NCBI GenBank assembly: GCA_002900995.3
Contig: CM035315.1
Span: forward strand, 2,201,826-2,265,825
Direction: 5' to 3'
Length of the DNA: 64,000 nucleotides
Source: Ganoderma boninense
Lineage: Eukaryota; Basidiomycota; Agaricomycetes; Polyporales; Polyporaceae
Of this stretch, positions 1 to 12,332 are shown one piece after another (within the stretch, counting starts at the first letter, position 1; the number at the start of each line of letters is the position of its first letter). Both the position numbers and the translations under genes were made by a program. Under the pieces are notes generated by a model. It saw only the letters and a list, made by a program, of their open reading frames with translations, ran no database searches and had not been told where the DNA came from.

Positions 1-898
1 CGACCATTTCTCGTCGGATAGCTTTCAAAGATTCGATTAGAAGACCACCACCGCCTCCTCGCCAGGGAGCCAGCACCAAGTGTAAGTAAATTAAAGTACT
101 GTAGTACGTACATAGTGCTCGTACCATCAAGCGCCGACGAACAAATCTTGATCGGGGCACGCGTGCGACCGAGTGTGCAACTTCGATCTGAACTCGTCCG
201 CGCTCGGTGCTCGCCAGAGCCCCCCAGCCTGCCTCGTTCCTTGCTTCCCATCCCTCGCCTGCGCGGTCTCTCTCACACTCATTATAACGCTCTCGTTCCC
301 CCACCGCTTCTCGAAGCTCCCTGGCCGAGCACCCCCCGGGTGGAGGGAAACGCGCTCGCCATCAGATTCACCTTCCCAACGCTCCCCGACGGCTGGGTCC
401 CGACTTCCCCGTTGCCGTTGCCCCGCGTCCATGGCAGGCTGCAGATTGCCCCACGCCGTCGCAGTGGCAGGGCGCAGCCTCAGCAATGCATCATGGGCAT
501 GTCAGCTGCAGGGTCATGTCTGGTCCTGGCAGTGGTCGCCGGTGGCAGGTGCGATCGCGATTCGGGGAGGCTGCTGTAGCCTCAGCCTGTGCGCCTCCCT
601 GCCGCCGGCTCACGCTCTCCCAGTAAAATAAAGAGCACGAGCGAACTCCTCCAAGGCTCCCGCGCACATCGACCATCTCCGCCCCGCCCGCCAGGCGTGC
701 GCAAACACCCTCCGCGGCCGCGCCTAAACCGTCTCCGTGTACATCCTCCGTGACGACTTCCGTTCCCGCGTCACTGCTCTGTGCTCTTCGGTCTTCCCGC
801 CGTCTCTGTTTCTCTATCCCTTCCTCTTTCTCTGGGCCTGCCTTGTTGCTGCTCCGTGACCGCGGCACGACGTCGACGTACGACTGCACGCCGACAGG
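1..898. other. no gene recognised (upstream of P450)
   Basis: GC-rich sequence with overlapping open frames on both strands, none with recognisable motifs or a convincing splice structure. It probably holds the promoter and 5' UTR of the P450 that follows. Confidence 0.4.
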
Positions 899-3625
899 AT
901 GATTGAGAACCTCGGAGGTTTGGTACGCGTCGGGCTCCTGCTCCTCGCGATTGGCGTCCTGCGCAAGTTCATAGACTGGCGGCGCGCCGCTGCGTCTGTC
1001 AAGTGCGTCTCTCTCTTCTCTTCCCCCTCCCCTCCCCCTTCTCGAGGCGCTAGCACTGACCCGCATGGTGATGCCTTCTTGGCGCATAGCAACCTCGCAG
1101 GGTTCCGCACACTGTTCAGCGAACGCTTCGTGTGGTTCCCGTTCCGCGTCAAGGGTGTCTCGCCCGGACTACAGTCTGAGGTGAACCTCTACCGCAAGTA
1201 CAAGGACTTCGAGGAGGCTGGGTGGGACATCATGGCTGGGGTGCGCCCTTTCTCTTCATCCCTCTCCTAGTCGACTCCCAAATTGATCTTTCGCGCGCAC
1301 CCACCTGAAGGTAAGCGTCTGGCCCACCGCAGAAGTCACGCTCTCCCTCGCGGACCCCGCAGTTATCAAGGTGCGTTACCTTCCACCCCTCCCTTCTCCT
1401 TTCCTCCCTCCTCGCGCCGCTGACCTGCTCTGGCGCGCACAAAAGGACGTCATCGGCGCGCGGGCGCGCTTCCCGAAACCCATGGGTCCATACAAGATCC
1501 TGCTCGCGTTCGGGCCCAACTTGGTCGCGTCCGAGGGCGACGAGTGGAAGCGCCAGCGCAAGCTCGTCGCCCCCGCGTTCTCAGAGGTGCGTTCCCCACC
1601 CGCTTCCCTTCCCCGATTTTCGATTTCGAGTTCTTCGCGCCGCATCATGCGGCGCGGGTCGCACACACAGTGCCCGTCCCTACGCCGGTGCCCACCTCGA
1701 CGCGCCGCTGTTCGGGTCGGGATTATGAGTATGATGCGCGCGGTGGAGGGTCGTGGGTCGGGGCGGCCTCGTGTCGCGTCGTGTCGAATCGTGCCGCGCT
1801 TGTGCACCGTGCTATGTATTGAGAACCGGCGATCGAGAGCTGACGGAGATACCGGCCGCGCGCCGTGTGCTTGCAATCTGCAGAAGAACAACAAGCTGGT
1901 GTGGGACGAGACGGTGCGGATCGTGGACGACCTCTTCGAGAACGTGTGGGGCGCCCGGGACTTGATCGACGTCGACAACATCACAGAGCTCACCGTTCCA
2001 GTACGTCCCTCTTCCCCTCTTCTTCCTCTCATCCTCCTTCTCCCTTCCCCTCTTCCTCTATCCCCTTCCCCTCTTCCTCTCTTCCCCCTCCCCCTTCCCC
2101 TTGCCCTTTTCCGCGTCCCTTCCTGTGCGTGTCTAGCAGCCGCTGGGCCTCGTCCATTGCCGCATACATGCAACTGAACCGCGCCGCAGATCACGCTTCT
2201 GGTGATTGGCGTGGCGGGCTTCGGGCGGCGGATCTCATGGAAGGACGACGCGATCGCCCCCGACGGCCACAAGATGACGTTCAAGGTCCGTTCCTGCTCT
2301 CCACGCGTGCGGCACTCGCTGCTGGCCGCTGACGTGACGGCAAACGCACTTGCAGGAGGCGCATTGCACATCGTGTCGCGCAATCTCTTCCTCCAGCTCA
2401 TGTTCCCCATGTGGGCCCTCCGCTGGGGCATCCCCCTCATGCGCAGGTTCTACATCGCCTCCAATGAACTCCAGGTGCGCGCTCCCGTCGATGTCGTCGT
2501 CGAGGTCCACTATGTCGATGGCGCCTTCCAGTGCGCTGAATGCTGGTTATATGCGCGCGCACAGAACTATATGCAGGAAATGATCGTCGCGCGCCGGACG
2601 GCGGAGGTCAAGGAGGAGCGCCACGACCTGTTCAGCAGCCTTCTCGACGCGAACGAGGGTCCTCGCAGACAGCGGCGAGAAGCTGTCTGACACCGGCTTG
2701 CTCGGAAACGTCTTCATTTTCATGGTCGCCGGCTACGAGGTGAGCCCCCACTCGTGCACCATCCCGCATACATCCACATGCTCAAGCGGAAATCGAACGC
2801 CCCAGACGAGCGCGCATACACTTGCGTACTCGTTCATCCTCCTCGCCCTCTACCAGGAGGAGCAGGAGAAGTTCTACCAAAACATCAAACAGACCCTCGG
2901 CGACGGCCGCCGCGCACCATCCTACGAAGAGTTCTCCACCCTCTCCTACTCCATGGCGTACGTCGTTCCCCGGCCAGGGCTTCTTCTTCCCCACCACGCC
3001 CCATTCATCCTGCCGCCGTCCGCTGACACTTGCTTTGTTTGGATCCTCGCCTTCCCCGTCTGACAGCGTGTTCAACGAGACCCTCCGGCTGTTCCCGCCG
3101 GTGATTACCATCCCCAAGCAGAGCGCGGAGGACACGTCGTTCACGACCACCAACGCCGCTGGCGAGAAGCGCACGATCCCCGTCCCGAAGGGCACGTACG
3201 TCACCGTGCACACCCCCGGCCTCCACAACAACCGTACGTCCAACTCCTTGTGCCCCTCCCAGGCCGCATATATCCACAACTAACCCCCCTCCCCCTTTTT
3301 TTTTATCGCTTTTTGATCCTTCTCTTTCTCTCCACCCGTTCCGTACCCTCCTCCCCCTCCCACAGCGAAGTACTGGGAGGACCCCGACGCGTTCAAGCCG
3401 GAGCGCTTCCTCAAGGACTACCCGCGCGACTGCTTCCTGCCGTTCTCGGGCGGCCCGCGAGGCTGCATCGGGCGCGGCTTCTCGGAGACGGAGTCGGTCG
3501 CGGTGCTCACGCTCCTCGTCGCGCGCTACCGCGTCAAGGTGCGCGACGAGCCGCAGTTCGCGGGCGAGTCGTTCGCGCAGCGCCGCGCGCGCCTGCTCAA
3601 GAGCAAGCTCAGCGTCACGTTGTAG
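899..3625 (+). CDS. cytochrome P450 monooxygenase, 11 exons, one frame break
   Basis: Haem-thiolate monooxygenase, expected in the ER membrane using electrons from P450 reductase; substrate unknown. Exons: 899-1002, 1090-1240, 1311-1370, 1446-1586, 1884-2000, 2190-2289, 2356-2474, 2565-2739, 2806-2957, 3067-3233, 3366-3625, about 515 aa, the usual family length. Seen: a hydrophobic N-terminal anchor, the oxygen-binding motif AGYETSAHT split by intron 8, the K-helix motif NETLR near 3075, and the haem-binding FSGGPRGCIG with Cys at 3464-3466. All introns are GT-AG and 49-297 nt. Exon 8 only reads through if one base is removed near 2657-2660 (GGG), so there is either a sequencing error or a real frameshift. 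The exon 6 donor is uncertain: GTTCCT at 2290 keeps frame, whereas the stronger GTCCGT at 2286 does not. CYP family not assigned. Confidence 0.88.
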
Positions 3626-5405
3626 TGCGTGTTTTTTTTACGCTCATCTGCGGTTTCCCCTCGGGAGGTCTCGAGTGCTGATGACGCGCGATGCTTGTCT
3701 CTCAGCCCGGAACGAGCACCACTGGTTTTCAAGCGGCGGTAATGGTAGCCAGTCAGCCATATCTTGACCTACCCTGTCCTCCACCTTCGCCAGCTGACGA
3801 CACGGACCTTCCTTCCCCTCCCGAACAAAACACTGCCCGCTCCACGAAGACAGCAGCGACAGCGAATGCGAGGCGGACACTTTTTCTTCCTATTTTATTG
3901 CGCTTGATTAAGCTTCGCACCCCTCGCTGTCTCTCTGTCTCCTCCATCCCCGAACTCCGCTTTGACATCCTCCCAGGCTCTGTACTTGCTACTACTTGTA
4001 CCGCTCTTCCCCTCATATCTTGCTCTTGCTATATCGCCGCTCTGCGACTGTAACCTATACCTCCCGGCGAACGATTCCCGCACGCCCGTGCACCATCCTC
4101 AGCCACACTCACGCTCGTTCTCGTTCCCACCGTGGCGTATGCAATCCACTGCAGCTCCTCGCTTCCGTGCTTGAAGCTTGACGCTTGACACCCGAACAGG
4201 CCGATCCCCCAACCTAACTTATTGTTTAGAATAGAACTGGGCAGGGCCAGTTAAGGCCAGGCCAGCGTACGCGTGGAGAGATACAAGGTTGTATTCCTCC
4301 GCACGTGGGATTCGTCGATATCCTCGGGCGGGCCGTGCGCATGACTAGGGATTTGCGAGACGTAACCAATCATTCAAAGAGGTAGGAACAAGAAGAAAAG
4401 AGGCAGGAGGGGGAAGGCATTAGATGCGGATGAGAAATACATACGGTACTGGTACTTGGACGAGGAAGGTCGACGGGGTCATAGGGTTGGTCGAGAGAAG
4501 ACGTGAGTTCGGATATACAGGGAGCTGGTAAGCACCGGCATGTAAGTATCTAGAAAGGAGCTCGCTGGGACTCGGGACTCGGAACTCGGACGCGGGATTC
4601 GGATGCGGGGCTCAGGGAGAGTGGCCATAGGTTCTAAGTACTGCTGGTAACGTGTGGCCACGTCGCATTGAAGTAGTCTCGGCTCAGGGTCATCGTGAAG
4701 TGAATCCAAAGTTCAAACAAGTCACGGGAAGGGGGGGTGAGGACAGCGGCTACTTCGCTCATGTATCATGGTATACACGACCCGGCCCATAAGCTGCGAG
4801 CTGGCGTAGACGAAGCGACAATCAAGACGTCAATTGCAATTGGGTGCGGGGGAATCAATGGGATTGAATGGTCCGTGCATAGAGTACTTGGGGAGTCAAG
4901 ATGGCGAAATCCAGATCGGGGTGCAAGAATAAGTAAGCGGAGGCAGTGGGCAGAAGAGAAGGGCAAGGGCAAGGGAACGCAAGAACACGTTGACGTGAAA
5001 GGAGGGTGAATATCACACACGCACGAGGAAGGAGAAGAGGGTGGGGAAAGGAGGTGAAGGAGGTGAAGACGGGAGGTCATAGACGCGGGACTAATCGTGA
5101 GAACGGGCATTAAACCTTGCATTAAGAAGAGGATGTGGACAAGGAGGAGGGGGAGAGGTGTAATGACCGATAGTTAGTTCCCGATCAACTCGCGTCAGTA
5201 TGGGGAGAGGGGAGGGCCCGGTGGGGTTCGGTAAAAGGGAAAAGTTTTGACGAAATGTTCCGTTCGCACCATAGTCTCGGCCTCCTCTCAAGACGACACA
5301 GTTTCGCATGCCCTCACGCAGTTATGCAAGTGAGGGATGCACCAGAACCGCGCACGCACACCCGAAGACCCAAGGCCTCATATTGGCGGCGCAGATGGGG
5401 GGTAC
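3626..5405. other. intergenic, no gene recognised
   Basis: 1.8 kb between the converging P450 and membrane-protein genes. It includes short pyrimidine tracts and a locally repetitive CTCGGGACTCGGAACTCGGA stretch near 4567-4590. No motif-bearing frame was found. Confidence 0.4.
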
Positions 5406-8169
5406 TCACGGGGTACTCGGCCCCGCAGTCGGCTCCTCAGCAACAGTCGCACCAGCGGTCGACTCCGGCGGCGGCGGCGCCGCACGTGGTTTGATGTTCG
5501 TGTATGCGGGGGGAAGCTCAATCGTTTCTGGTTCCTCTTCTGGGCTGGGCTCACCGGGGCCTGCATCATCGTGCTGAATGATGTTCACCGCACGGAAGCT
5601 TGGTGGGACCGGGCTCTTGCGCGCGCTCGTCGATGGGGCAGACGACTGGGCCAGGCGGAGCATCCCGCCTGCATACCCACTCGCGCCTTGTTCCGACGTC
5701 GAGGTAGAGAGGAATGACTGTCGGTGGTCACGTTGAGAGTAGGATTCTGGGTCGCTGGCGGGGACATCGTGGTGTGAGGAGGACACGACTGTCGGCGCGG
5801 GGAGCGTAAATGGTTCAGGCCGGTAGTACGCAGGGAGTGTGCTGTCGCCAACATGCCCCTCCTCGCCGACGTCGCCGTCTTGGAGGAGATCGACTGGGCG
5901 TTCCTTCGTACCGCTGTTCTGTTGGTGGCGTCTCCGGCGGAAAAAGAAGAGGACGACAAGCGCGATGACAATCACACCAGCGACACCACCGATCACGCCG
6001 CCAACGATTGCGCCGACATTCGTTGAGCTGATCCACAGCGAGGACGGTTAAGTGAGTATATGCGCACATTCATGAAGGCTCTTCACGCACCTAGAATGGC
6101 CACCACTGGTCCCGGATCCGTCTGTGCTAGTAGGATAGCTGCCACCAGCCGGGGATCCAGCTGTTGACGAAGGCGAGGTACTGTTCAAGCAGGAGCTGCC
6201 GCCCTGCTGGATCGTGAACAGATTGCTCCCTGCAACGCCCAGACCGCGATCGTCGCCGCCCACTAGGAGGAAGGTCGTGCCTATCCGCACATCCGGCGTC
6301 CAGTTGAAACCGACGCCCGTACCGCTTTGTGTTGATGTCTGGCCCACAGGAATTGAGAAGGACTGTCCGCCAGGAATCACACCCTGGAAATTTGGCGTGC
6401 TGAACAGGAATCGTTCGTCAGCAGGAAATCAGGCATGTGGATAAACGCATACCCTTGAGGATCGTTACTATTCCACCAGATACGCGTTGTTGTGCAACTG
6501 CTCAGGATGCCGTCCGGGTCCGTGTGCAAGAACCATTTCGGGGATACAGAGGTTGTCGAGTCGAAGCATCCATCCTGTCCGGACAAAACAGTGACGGCGG
6601 CGCTTGTTCCTCCTGTACCGAATCCAGTGTTGTCGCTGACCTGATGCATGTGGTAGTTAGCCATCATGGATGAGAGTTCGCAGTTGACCTCAGTGCAAAG
6701 ACCATCATGTGCAGAGATCACGGACATTGCGGTTTGTGCGCGCTAAGAACAAGATCACTGCGGTTTTACGATGTCGTCAGCTGCTGCTTGGTGGAACGGA
6801 ACGTGTCCACAAGTCGCAGCGGCCCAAGGACAAGTGTGTGATGCAATTCGATAGAACGAGAGTGGGCTGGCGGCAGAGAAGGCCTCCCTGATGCGAGTGA
6901 CATCAACTCTTTCCCTGCCTCCCGCCCTACGCCGCATGCTTTCGTTGCATACTCCACATAGGACGCCAGGCGGCAGGGTCATCGCGTTCCATTCGGAGAC
7001 CGTTCAAGTGAGATAACGGCTACATTTCGCAGCAAGGTCCGAATTCGCTCTCTCCAGCAATAAACGGGGAACGCGGTACTCACGGATGCAAGATACGAAC
7101 CCGTAGCGCAACTGAATTTTAATAGTTTGGTTGTCTCAGACTTCCTGCTCGCCCAGCTGGGAGCTGTGTGGCTGATGCAAGCTGATGCCTGTGATGGAGA
7201 TCCGAGGCCACCACACCGCGCTGAGGGCGGAATACCTCGCCCCGAAGGGTCATCCATCATCCTGCCACGGAGTGAAATGATCAAGAGGCAGTGTATCCAC
7301 CTCCACCCGCATTCCTGGTTTGAAGCGAAAACATGGGGATTCCGTCGTAGGGCCAGCCCCATTCCTCGCCGAGTGTGTGCGTCACGCATCAGCGGCAGTG
7401 GCTCCTTGATGTGCATGGAGGAATGTGGGCGTGCAAGAAATCTTGCCCGAATTGAACTCTGAGAATTGGGTTGGGCTCGTAGGCGCGAGACCAGTCTCGC
7501 GGGCGACGAATATCGTTGTGTGGACCGCATATAGACCATGCCAGCGCCGCGCTCGCACGGTTTCTGTGTCGCGGCAAAAACCGCCGAGCGACGAGACGGG
7601 CACCCCTCGCGCCACACGGTGGAGTCGCGAATCGAGGGTTGTGGCGACGGCGTTATTGGAGAGCCACTTCAGCAGGTTGACCGCTGCATGCTCGGTGCAG
7701 TGACCCAGGTATCCATGATGCACATGGTGAATGTATGCGCTCACGTCTAGTATGTTGGCCGCCCAATCCACGACCATCCAATCGCCAGAAAACCCTCTCC
7801 TCGGTTTCCGCACACAAAACACAAGACACAAAACGGACGAACGGGACGACGACTCACCACAGCGACGAACTGCGAGTTCTCCGGGAAGCGCAACTCGAAT
7901 TCGACGGACGTCGAGGTGTTGAACGCGACGTTGGTTATCCGACGTGCCTCGACGGCGTTTGCAAGGGGCGAAGGGCCGAACGGGATGATAAGCAGGCTGT
8001 ACGGAGCCTGCCCGCCTTCACCGGTGATCTGGACGGAGAGGTTCTCGCACTGGCGCGGGGTGCTGACGATGTTGAACGAGTACGCCGCGGCGAGCGATAC
8101 GAACTCTGCCGCTACGACCGCGGCAGGGAGCACGCGACCGAGCGGCAGAGGCGAGCGGCGAGAAGGCAT
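5406..8169 (-). CDS. secreted-type single-pass transmembrane protein, unknown function
   Basis: Exons (minus): 8169-7858, 6640-6453, 6399-6091, 6027-5406, giving 476 aa with all phases consistent. Seen: an N-terminal signal-like hydrophobic segment, an extracellular part containing RQCENLSV and GVIPGGQSFSIPV, a Ser/Gly/Thr-rich stalk, one transmembrane helix (around VIGGVAGVIVIALVVLFFF), a basic RRRR stop-transfer, and a cytoplasmic tail rich in Pro and Ser containing ELPPAYTNIK. This is the architecture of a widespread basidiomycete cell-surface family without assigned function (recalled). The first intron (6641-7857) is 1,217 nt while the others are 53 and 63 nt. The TGA stop at 5406-5408 overlaps a perfect GTGAGT donor, so a further 3' exon is possible. 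Confidence 0.72.
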
Positions 8170-11100
8170 AGTTGGTCGTCGAGGACTGCCTACGATCGTG
8201 GTCGCAGCCGAGAAGAGACGGGCTGGCGCAGGAGGAGGATCGTGGGGGAAGCGACAGACGAGGGAGTGAACGGAAGGGCTCCACCGCTCGAGCCCGCTGG
8301 GGCTGATGGTGCAAGCAGTACAGTTCTAATCGCGGGCTCACTGGTTCCACACGGCCTTGTTAAGCCGTCACCTCCGCACTCCGCCGAAGTCCTGGAGAGC
8401 CTGGTGCGTTGGCCGACGTCGAGGAGCCGCGTAGGGTTGAGGACCGAGGTCTCGAGGGCGAGGACGGGGAGAGGAAGTCGTGGTCGTCGTCAGAAGCGAG
8501 ACGGTGATGGGATTTGAGCGCAGTCTCCGAGACCGGTTGCGGTCGGCGTTCCATGATCCATCTCCCTTGCGTCATCTTTCTCACACTCCATCCATCCCCG
8601 CATCCATCCTTACGATCAATGCGCCAACTGCACGCTCTTCCAACAACTAAGATGTATCTCTACTTCGCTGTTCTTGACTGCGAGTCGGATTTTAAGTCGC
8701 ACAGTACGCTTACATCGGCAAACGGACCCACAAAGTCCCGATCGCGACTTCGCGAGAGTCCCGCAGCAGGTGCGTGCGACGAGAGTCTTCTCCGCAGCCT
8801 TGCTAATATTGAACAAAACTTCAGAGGTATACCGATTCTGACAGGAGGTTGTGCACGCTCCTCATGCATGATTCCACGTCGGGTCACCCATTCCAATGAA
8901 ACTGGTGTTTGTTTGAACCGGAGGTTGGGGCTTGCGACAAACTGGTCTGTCCGTTTTACCTGTCACCTTTGTCAAAGTCGTGGCGGATGCGATGTTCTTC
9001 AACTTCAACGCCATCATCAGATACGATGACAGTGCAGGTATCAATTCATGACATTTCTTGGAATAGACTTCTATTTTTCTCTCGCAGGATAACAGACAGT
9101 CTTTGTTAGTCTAACTTTGCCTTGCGCTATGCACATTCCTCACTTCTCGCTATCCGCCGTTACGGTCTCTCAGAGACTCAGCTTCTATTCCCCGACGGCA
9201 ACTCGCTGCGTTCTGCCTAGCAACCCGCACGTATCGTAAGCGTATAGTCCCGAGAGGGGTCGGAACAGAACAATCGCCACCGGACAGCTTGCGGTTTCTG
9301 AATGCCTCCTCCCATCTGGCAGCCGAGTAACGTAGGACGTGGTCCCCAACATCCTCGTGGTATCCGCAGGGGCAATGCCTCCGTCTTTGCCTAGTGTTAT
9401 CTACGGTGAGTTCTGTCTTCGTCCCTCTTCTTCCGCATGTTGAGATAGTGTTATAGATGCTTGGCCTCTCCAGCGCATAATTTGTCCATGAAGATTTGAA
9501 TTTGCAGAACTTCTTTGAAAGTCTTGCTAATAGTTTGCGCAACCGGCCTGCTGATTGCACGCTTGCAGGTGCTCAGAGGTCCTCGGGTGGTTAGCAACAC
9601 TCGGTGCTCTGCCGGGGTGATTGGAAGTTGAATAGGAGCGGATCAGCCCGAGGAGGGTGCACAAGGTCAGATACAAGTGTCGGGTTTTGCCTTTCGTGGC
9701 CTTGCGCTTCCTCCTTTCGGAAGCTTCCACGTTTTCTTCCTTCCTTAGAGGGAGTTTTCCTCCGCATCTCTCGTTTGCGAGAGGTGTGCAGGAAAGCGTC
9801 CCATGTCTCTCTGTCTCTCCGCCGTCACCTTCTGTTGCTTCTCTGCTTATTGTCTTGCGCATATATCTTGTCTCCCGATCCTCGCAGCCCGGCACATCCT
9901 CCCGACGGTGCTATCAATCACACGTCGCCCGCAACGCCACGGCCGCTGAGGGACTACCAAAAGTCCATCAAAATCTTTTCTCTCTCGGGCGAAAAGACTA
10001 AAAGGTACTGACCTCAACCCTTCACATACTTTTGCCCGCTGACATATCGTCGATCCTCGTTCGTCCAACATGGAACTTCGAAATTCCTCGACCATGCGAT
10101 GCCCGCCTTCGTCGCAGCAAGATAGAGTACGCTGGCGGGCCGATATAACGGCGCCCAACAATGCACTCTACACTTTATCGCACCAATCGCGAAGCCCCCG
10201 CCGCCGCTGCTCCTCTGCAGTGGTTCGCTGTATGTCGTCCTTGTTGTGTAGCCTCCAGTTTCGCCGATCAACCCCATCGGCGGGTCCGCCACCCTTATCG
10301 CGTACACTGAGACACCAGACGAGCCCCGACAGCTGGTGCGATGACCGCCGATGCGACCGATCGCAACAGCTGCACTCTGGTCCGTCTGTCCGTCACTGAT
10401 CGCTTTGCCCGACTCTGGTGGCGGGTCTGACGTACAGGGCGTGGACCTCCTAGAGTTCGCAAACGCGAGTTGAGAACATGAGGAGATGAAAAAAAGGGGG
10501 GATGAATCGCCACACGAGGTCTGTCGTCTGTTCCATAAGCATCAAATAGGGGTGGCGTGCGACTAACATACCGTACTATCCAATGTCTAGAACCCGCATC
10601 TGAGTTGGGCTAGTAGGCTTCGAAGGCGAGTGAGGATGGAGAGGATGGTGTGAGCATGAGGAGAGAGAAGGACGGCTCACTGGTGGTGGAAGTAGAGAAG
10701 GGCACGGACGATGGGGAGAGCCGTATGCCTCATAGCTAAGGTTCACGCGGAGCGCGCTGTGCCCACGCCTTGTCCACGTAGGTGCCTCCCCTTGTATGCC
10801 CCTAAGCCACCTGCCCACAAAACGGGCACAATAGGCTACCTCGGCGACAATAGCATGACCGCTTCCCAGCGACGGTATTGTTGTATGAAACCTTGAAAAG
10901 TCAACGCCGGAGGCCTCCCAGCCTCACAATTGCCCCCACAAGAGCTCGGCGACCGGTGGTCGCTGCGTACGCTCCGCATGCGCAAGCAGCCCAGTGAGAC
11001 ACGGTTGCCTCCTGACTTCTTGCACTGACTCGCCTACAGGTCCGGTGGTCCTAGGACAACCACCACGCCTCGGCCGCCTGGTTCGAATGGAACAAACCTA

Positions 11101-12332
11101 CGCTACATTCGGAGACATACCGTGGACACGAGGCCGCGAAATTGGCACCCCGAATGGCAGCAAAATTCAAATACGAAGAGACCTCGAGGAAGGAAGACGC
11201 ACCCAAGAAAGCAAAATAAACCCCCATGGTCCAGCACCAAACTTCGGAATGACAAAGGAGTCGAGTCATCCATCCGGAACAAACCACTCGGACCCGTCGC
11301 AATGGCCCTATCTAACCCCGCTGTATTGATGCACCCCCACCTACGTCAAGCTGAAATTCTCGGACCTTCCAACTCCAAGTCTCCAGGCTAACTGCGTTGC
11401 CCTTTGGCAAGTGGCCGCGCAGACCCTTTCCTGCTTCCAGCTGATCTGCGGCGGCCGGTAACGACCGATATTGGTGCGTGTCCTGCCTTCTCCGGCGTAG
11501 TATTGTGTTGGGAACCTGCGGCGTGCCTTCGCCTACGGGCAGGGTCTTCCGAACAAAGGGAAAGGCACTGATTGAACATGACAACGAGAATCTGTTGCGC
11601 GTCGATCGTCTTCCTGCAGATTCATATTCATTCGGTTATGTTTTGCCCTTTGACATTTCTGCAGATTTTTTGAAATGTTTTGATTGGGATGAATATTTGT
11701 GGTCCGGGAGGGCTGCGTGGTTTTCGTCGTGGCCGATCGGCTGGAGAAATGGATGTGGGTAACCCAGACCGTGTTTCGCGGTTGGTTACCACCTGGAGTC
11801 GTTGTGAAGCCGAATAACGGCCCGAGCCACCATGCCTGGGTCGCATGCCGGGTGCCGTAACGCCAAACAGTTTTCACCCGGTGGAGGTGGGGGTAAGATG
11901 ACAGACTGAGCGGGGGGTTGGAAGTTAGGTAAAAAGGAAGTGTGGTTGCTGTCCAAGATGCAATCGCAAATAACGGTCAAATATATTGTCGATTAAACCT
12001 CCAATTTTTGACGGCCGCTGGATGTGAAGAAGCCACGCTTATCAAGACAATAGGCCTGCGATCGTCCGGGAATAGTCTAGTTCCTTCCTTTCCGACCGGA
12101 AGAACTCCTCATCCGCCTTGCCACCCCCTCATTGGAATCAAATTGAGGGGTGCAGCATGGGGTCAAAGTCCCAAACTCTGTTGCTTTCTCTTTCATTTTC
12201 CAGTTTTTACTGAAATTTGCAGGGGAGGGGGTATTTAACATGGCCACCTACAAAAAGGACGTGCCCCTTCCCCAGCCTTCTTTCCTCTCACAGGAAGCCC
12301 CCCACCACACACCCCCCAACACCCACTCCGCC
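8170..12332. other. 4.2-kb interval without a recognised gene
   Basis: Several 60-130 codon open frames exist on both strands, but none has family motifs and none can be joined convincingly by splicing. A short peptide-like frame near 8950-9040 (FVKVVADAMFFNFNAI) looks coding-like but has no context. A TATA-like TATTTAA lies at about 12232, upstream of the homeodomain gene. Confidence 0.4.

Noticed and set aside
115..1087. Open frames of 119-198 codons on both strands before the P450
   Set aside because: Overlap each other, Arg/Pro/Ser-rich as expected of GC-rich noncoding DNA, no motif or splice structure.
6979..7831. Minus-strand open frames of 212 and 149 codons
   Set aside because: Lie within the long intron of the membrane-protein gene, show no recognisable domain, and the flanking exons join in phase without them.
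7735..8517. 260-codon plus-strand frame
   Set aside because: Antisense shadow of the first exon and promoter of the membrane-protein gene; composition is Arg-rich throughout.
8950..9040. Possible short exon encoding FVKVVADAMFFNFNAI
   Set aside because: No upstream or downstream partner exon could be found and no family recognised.
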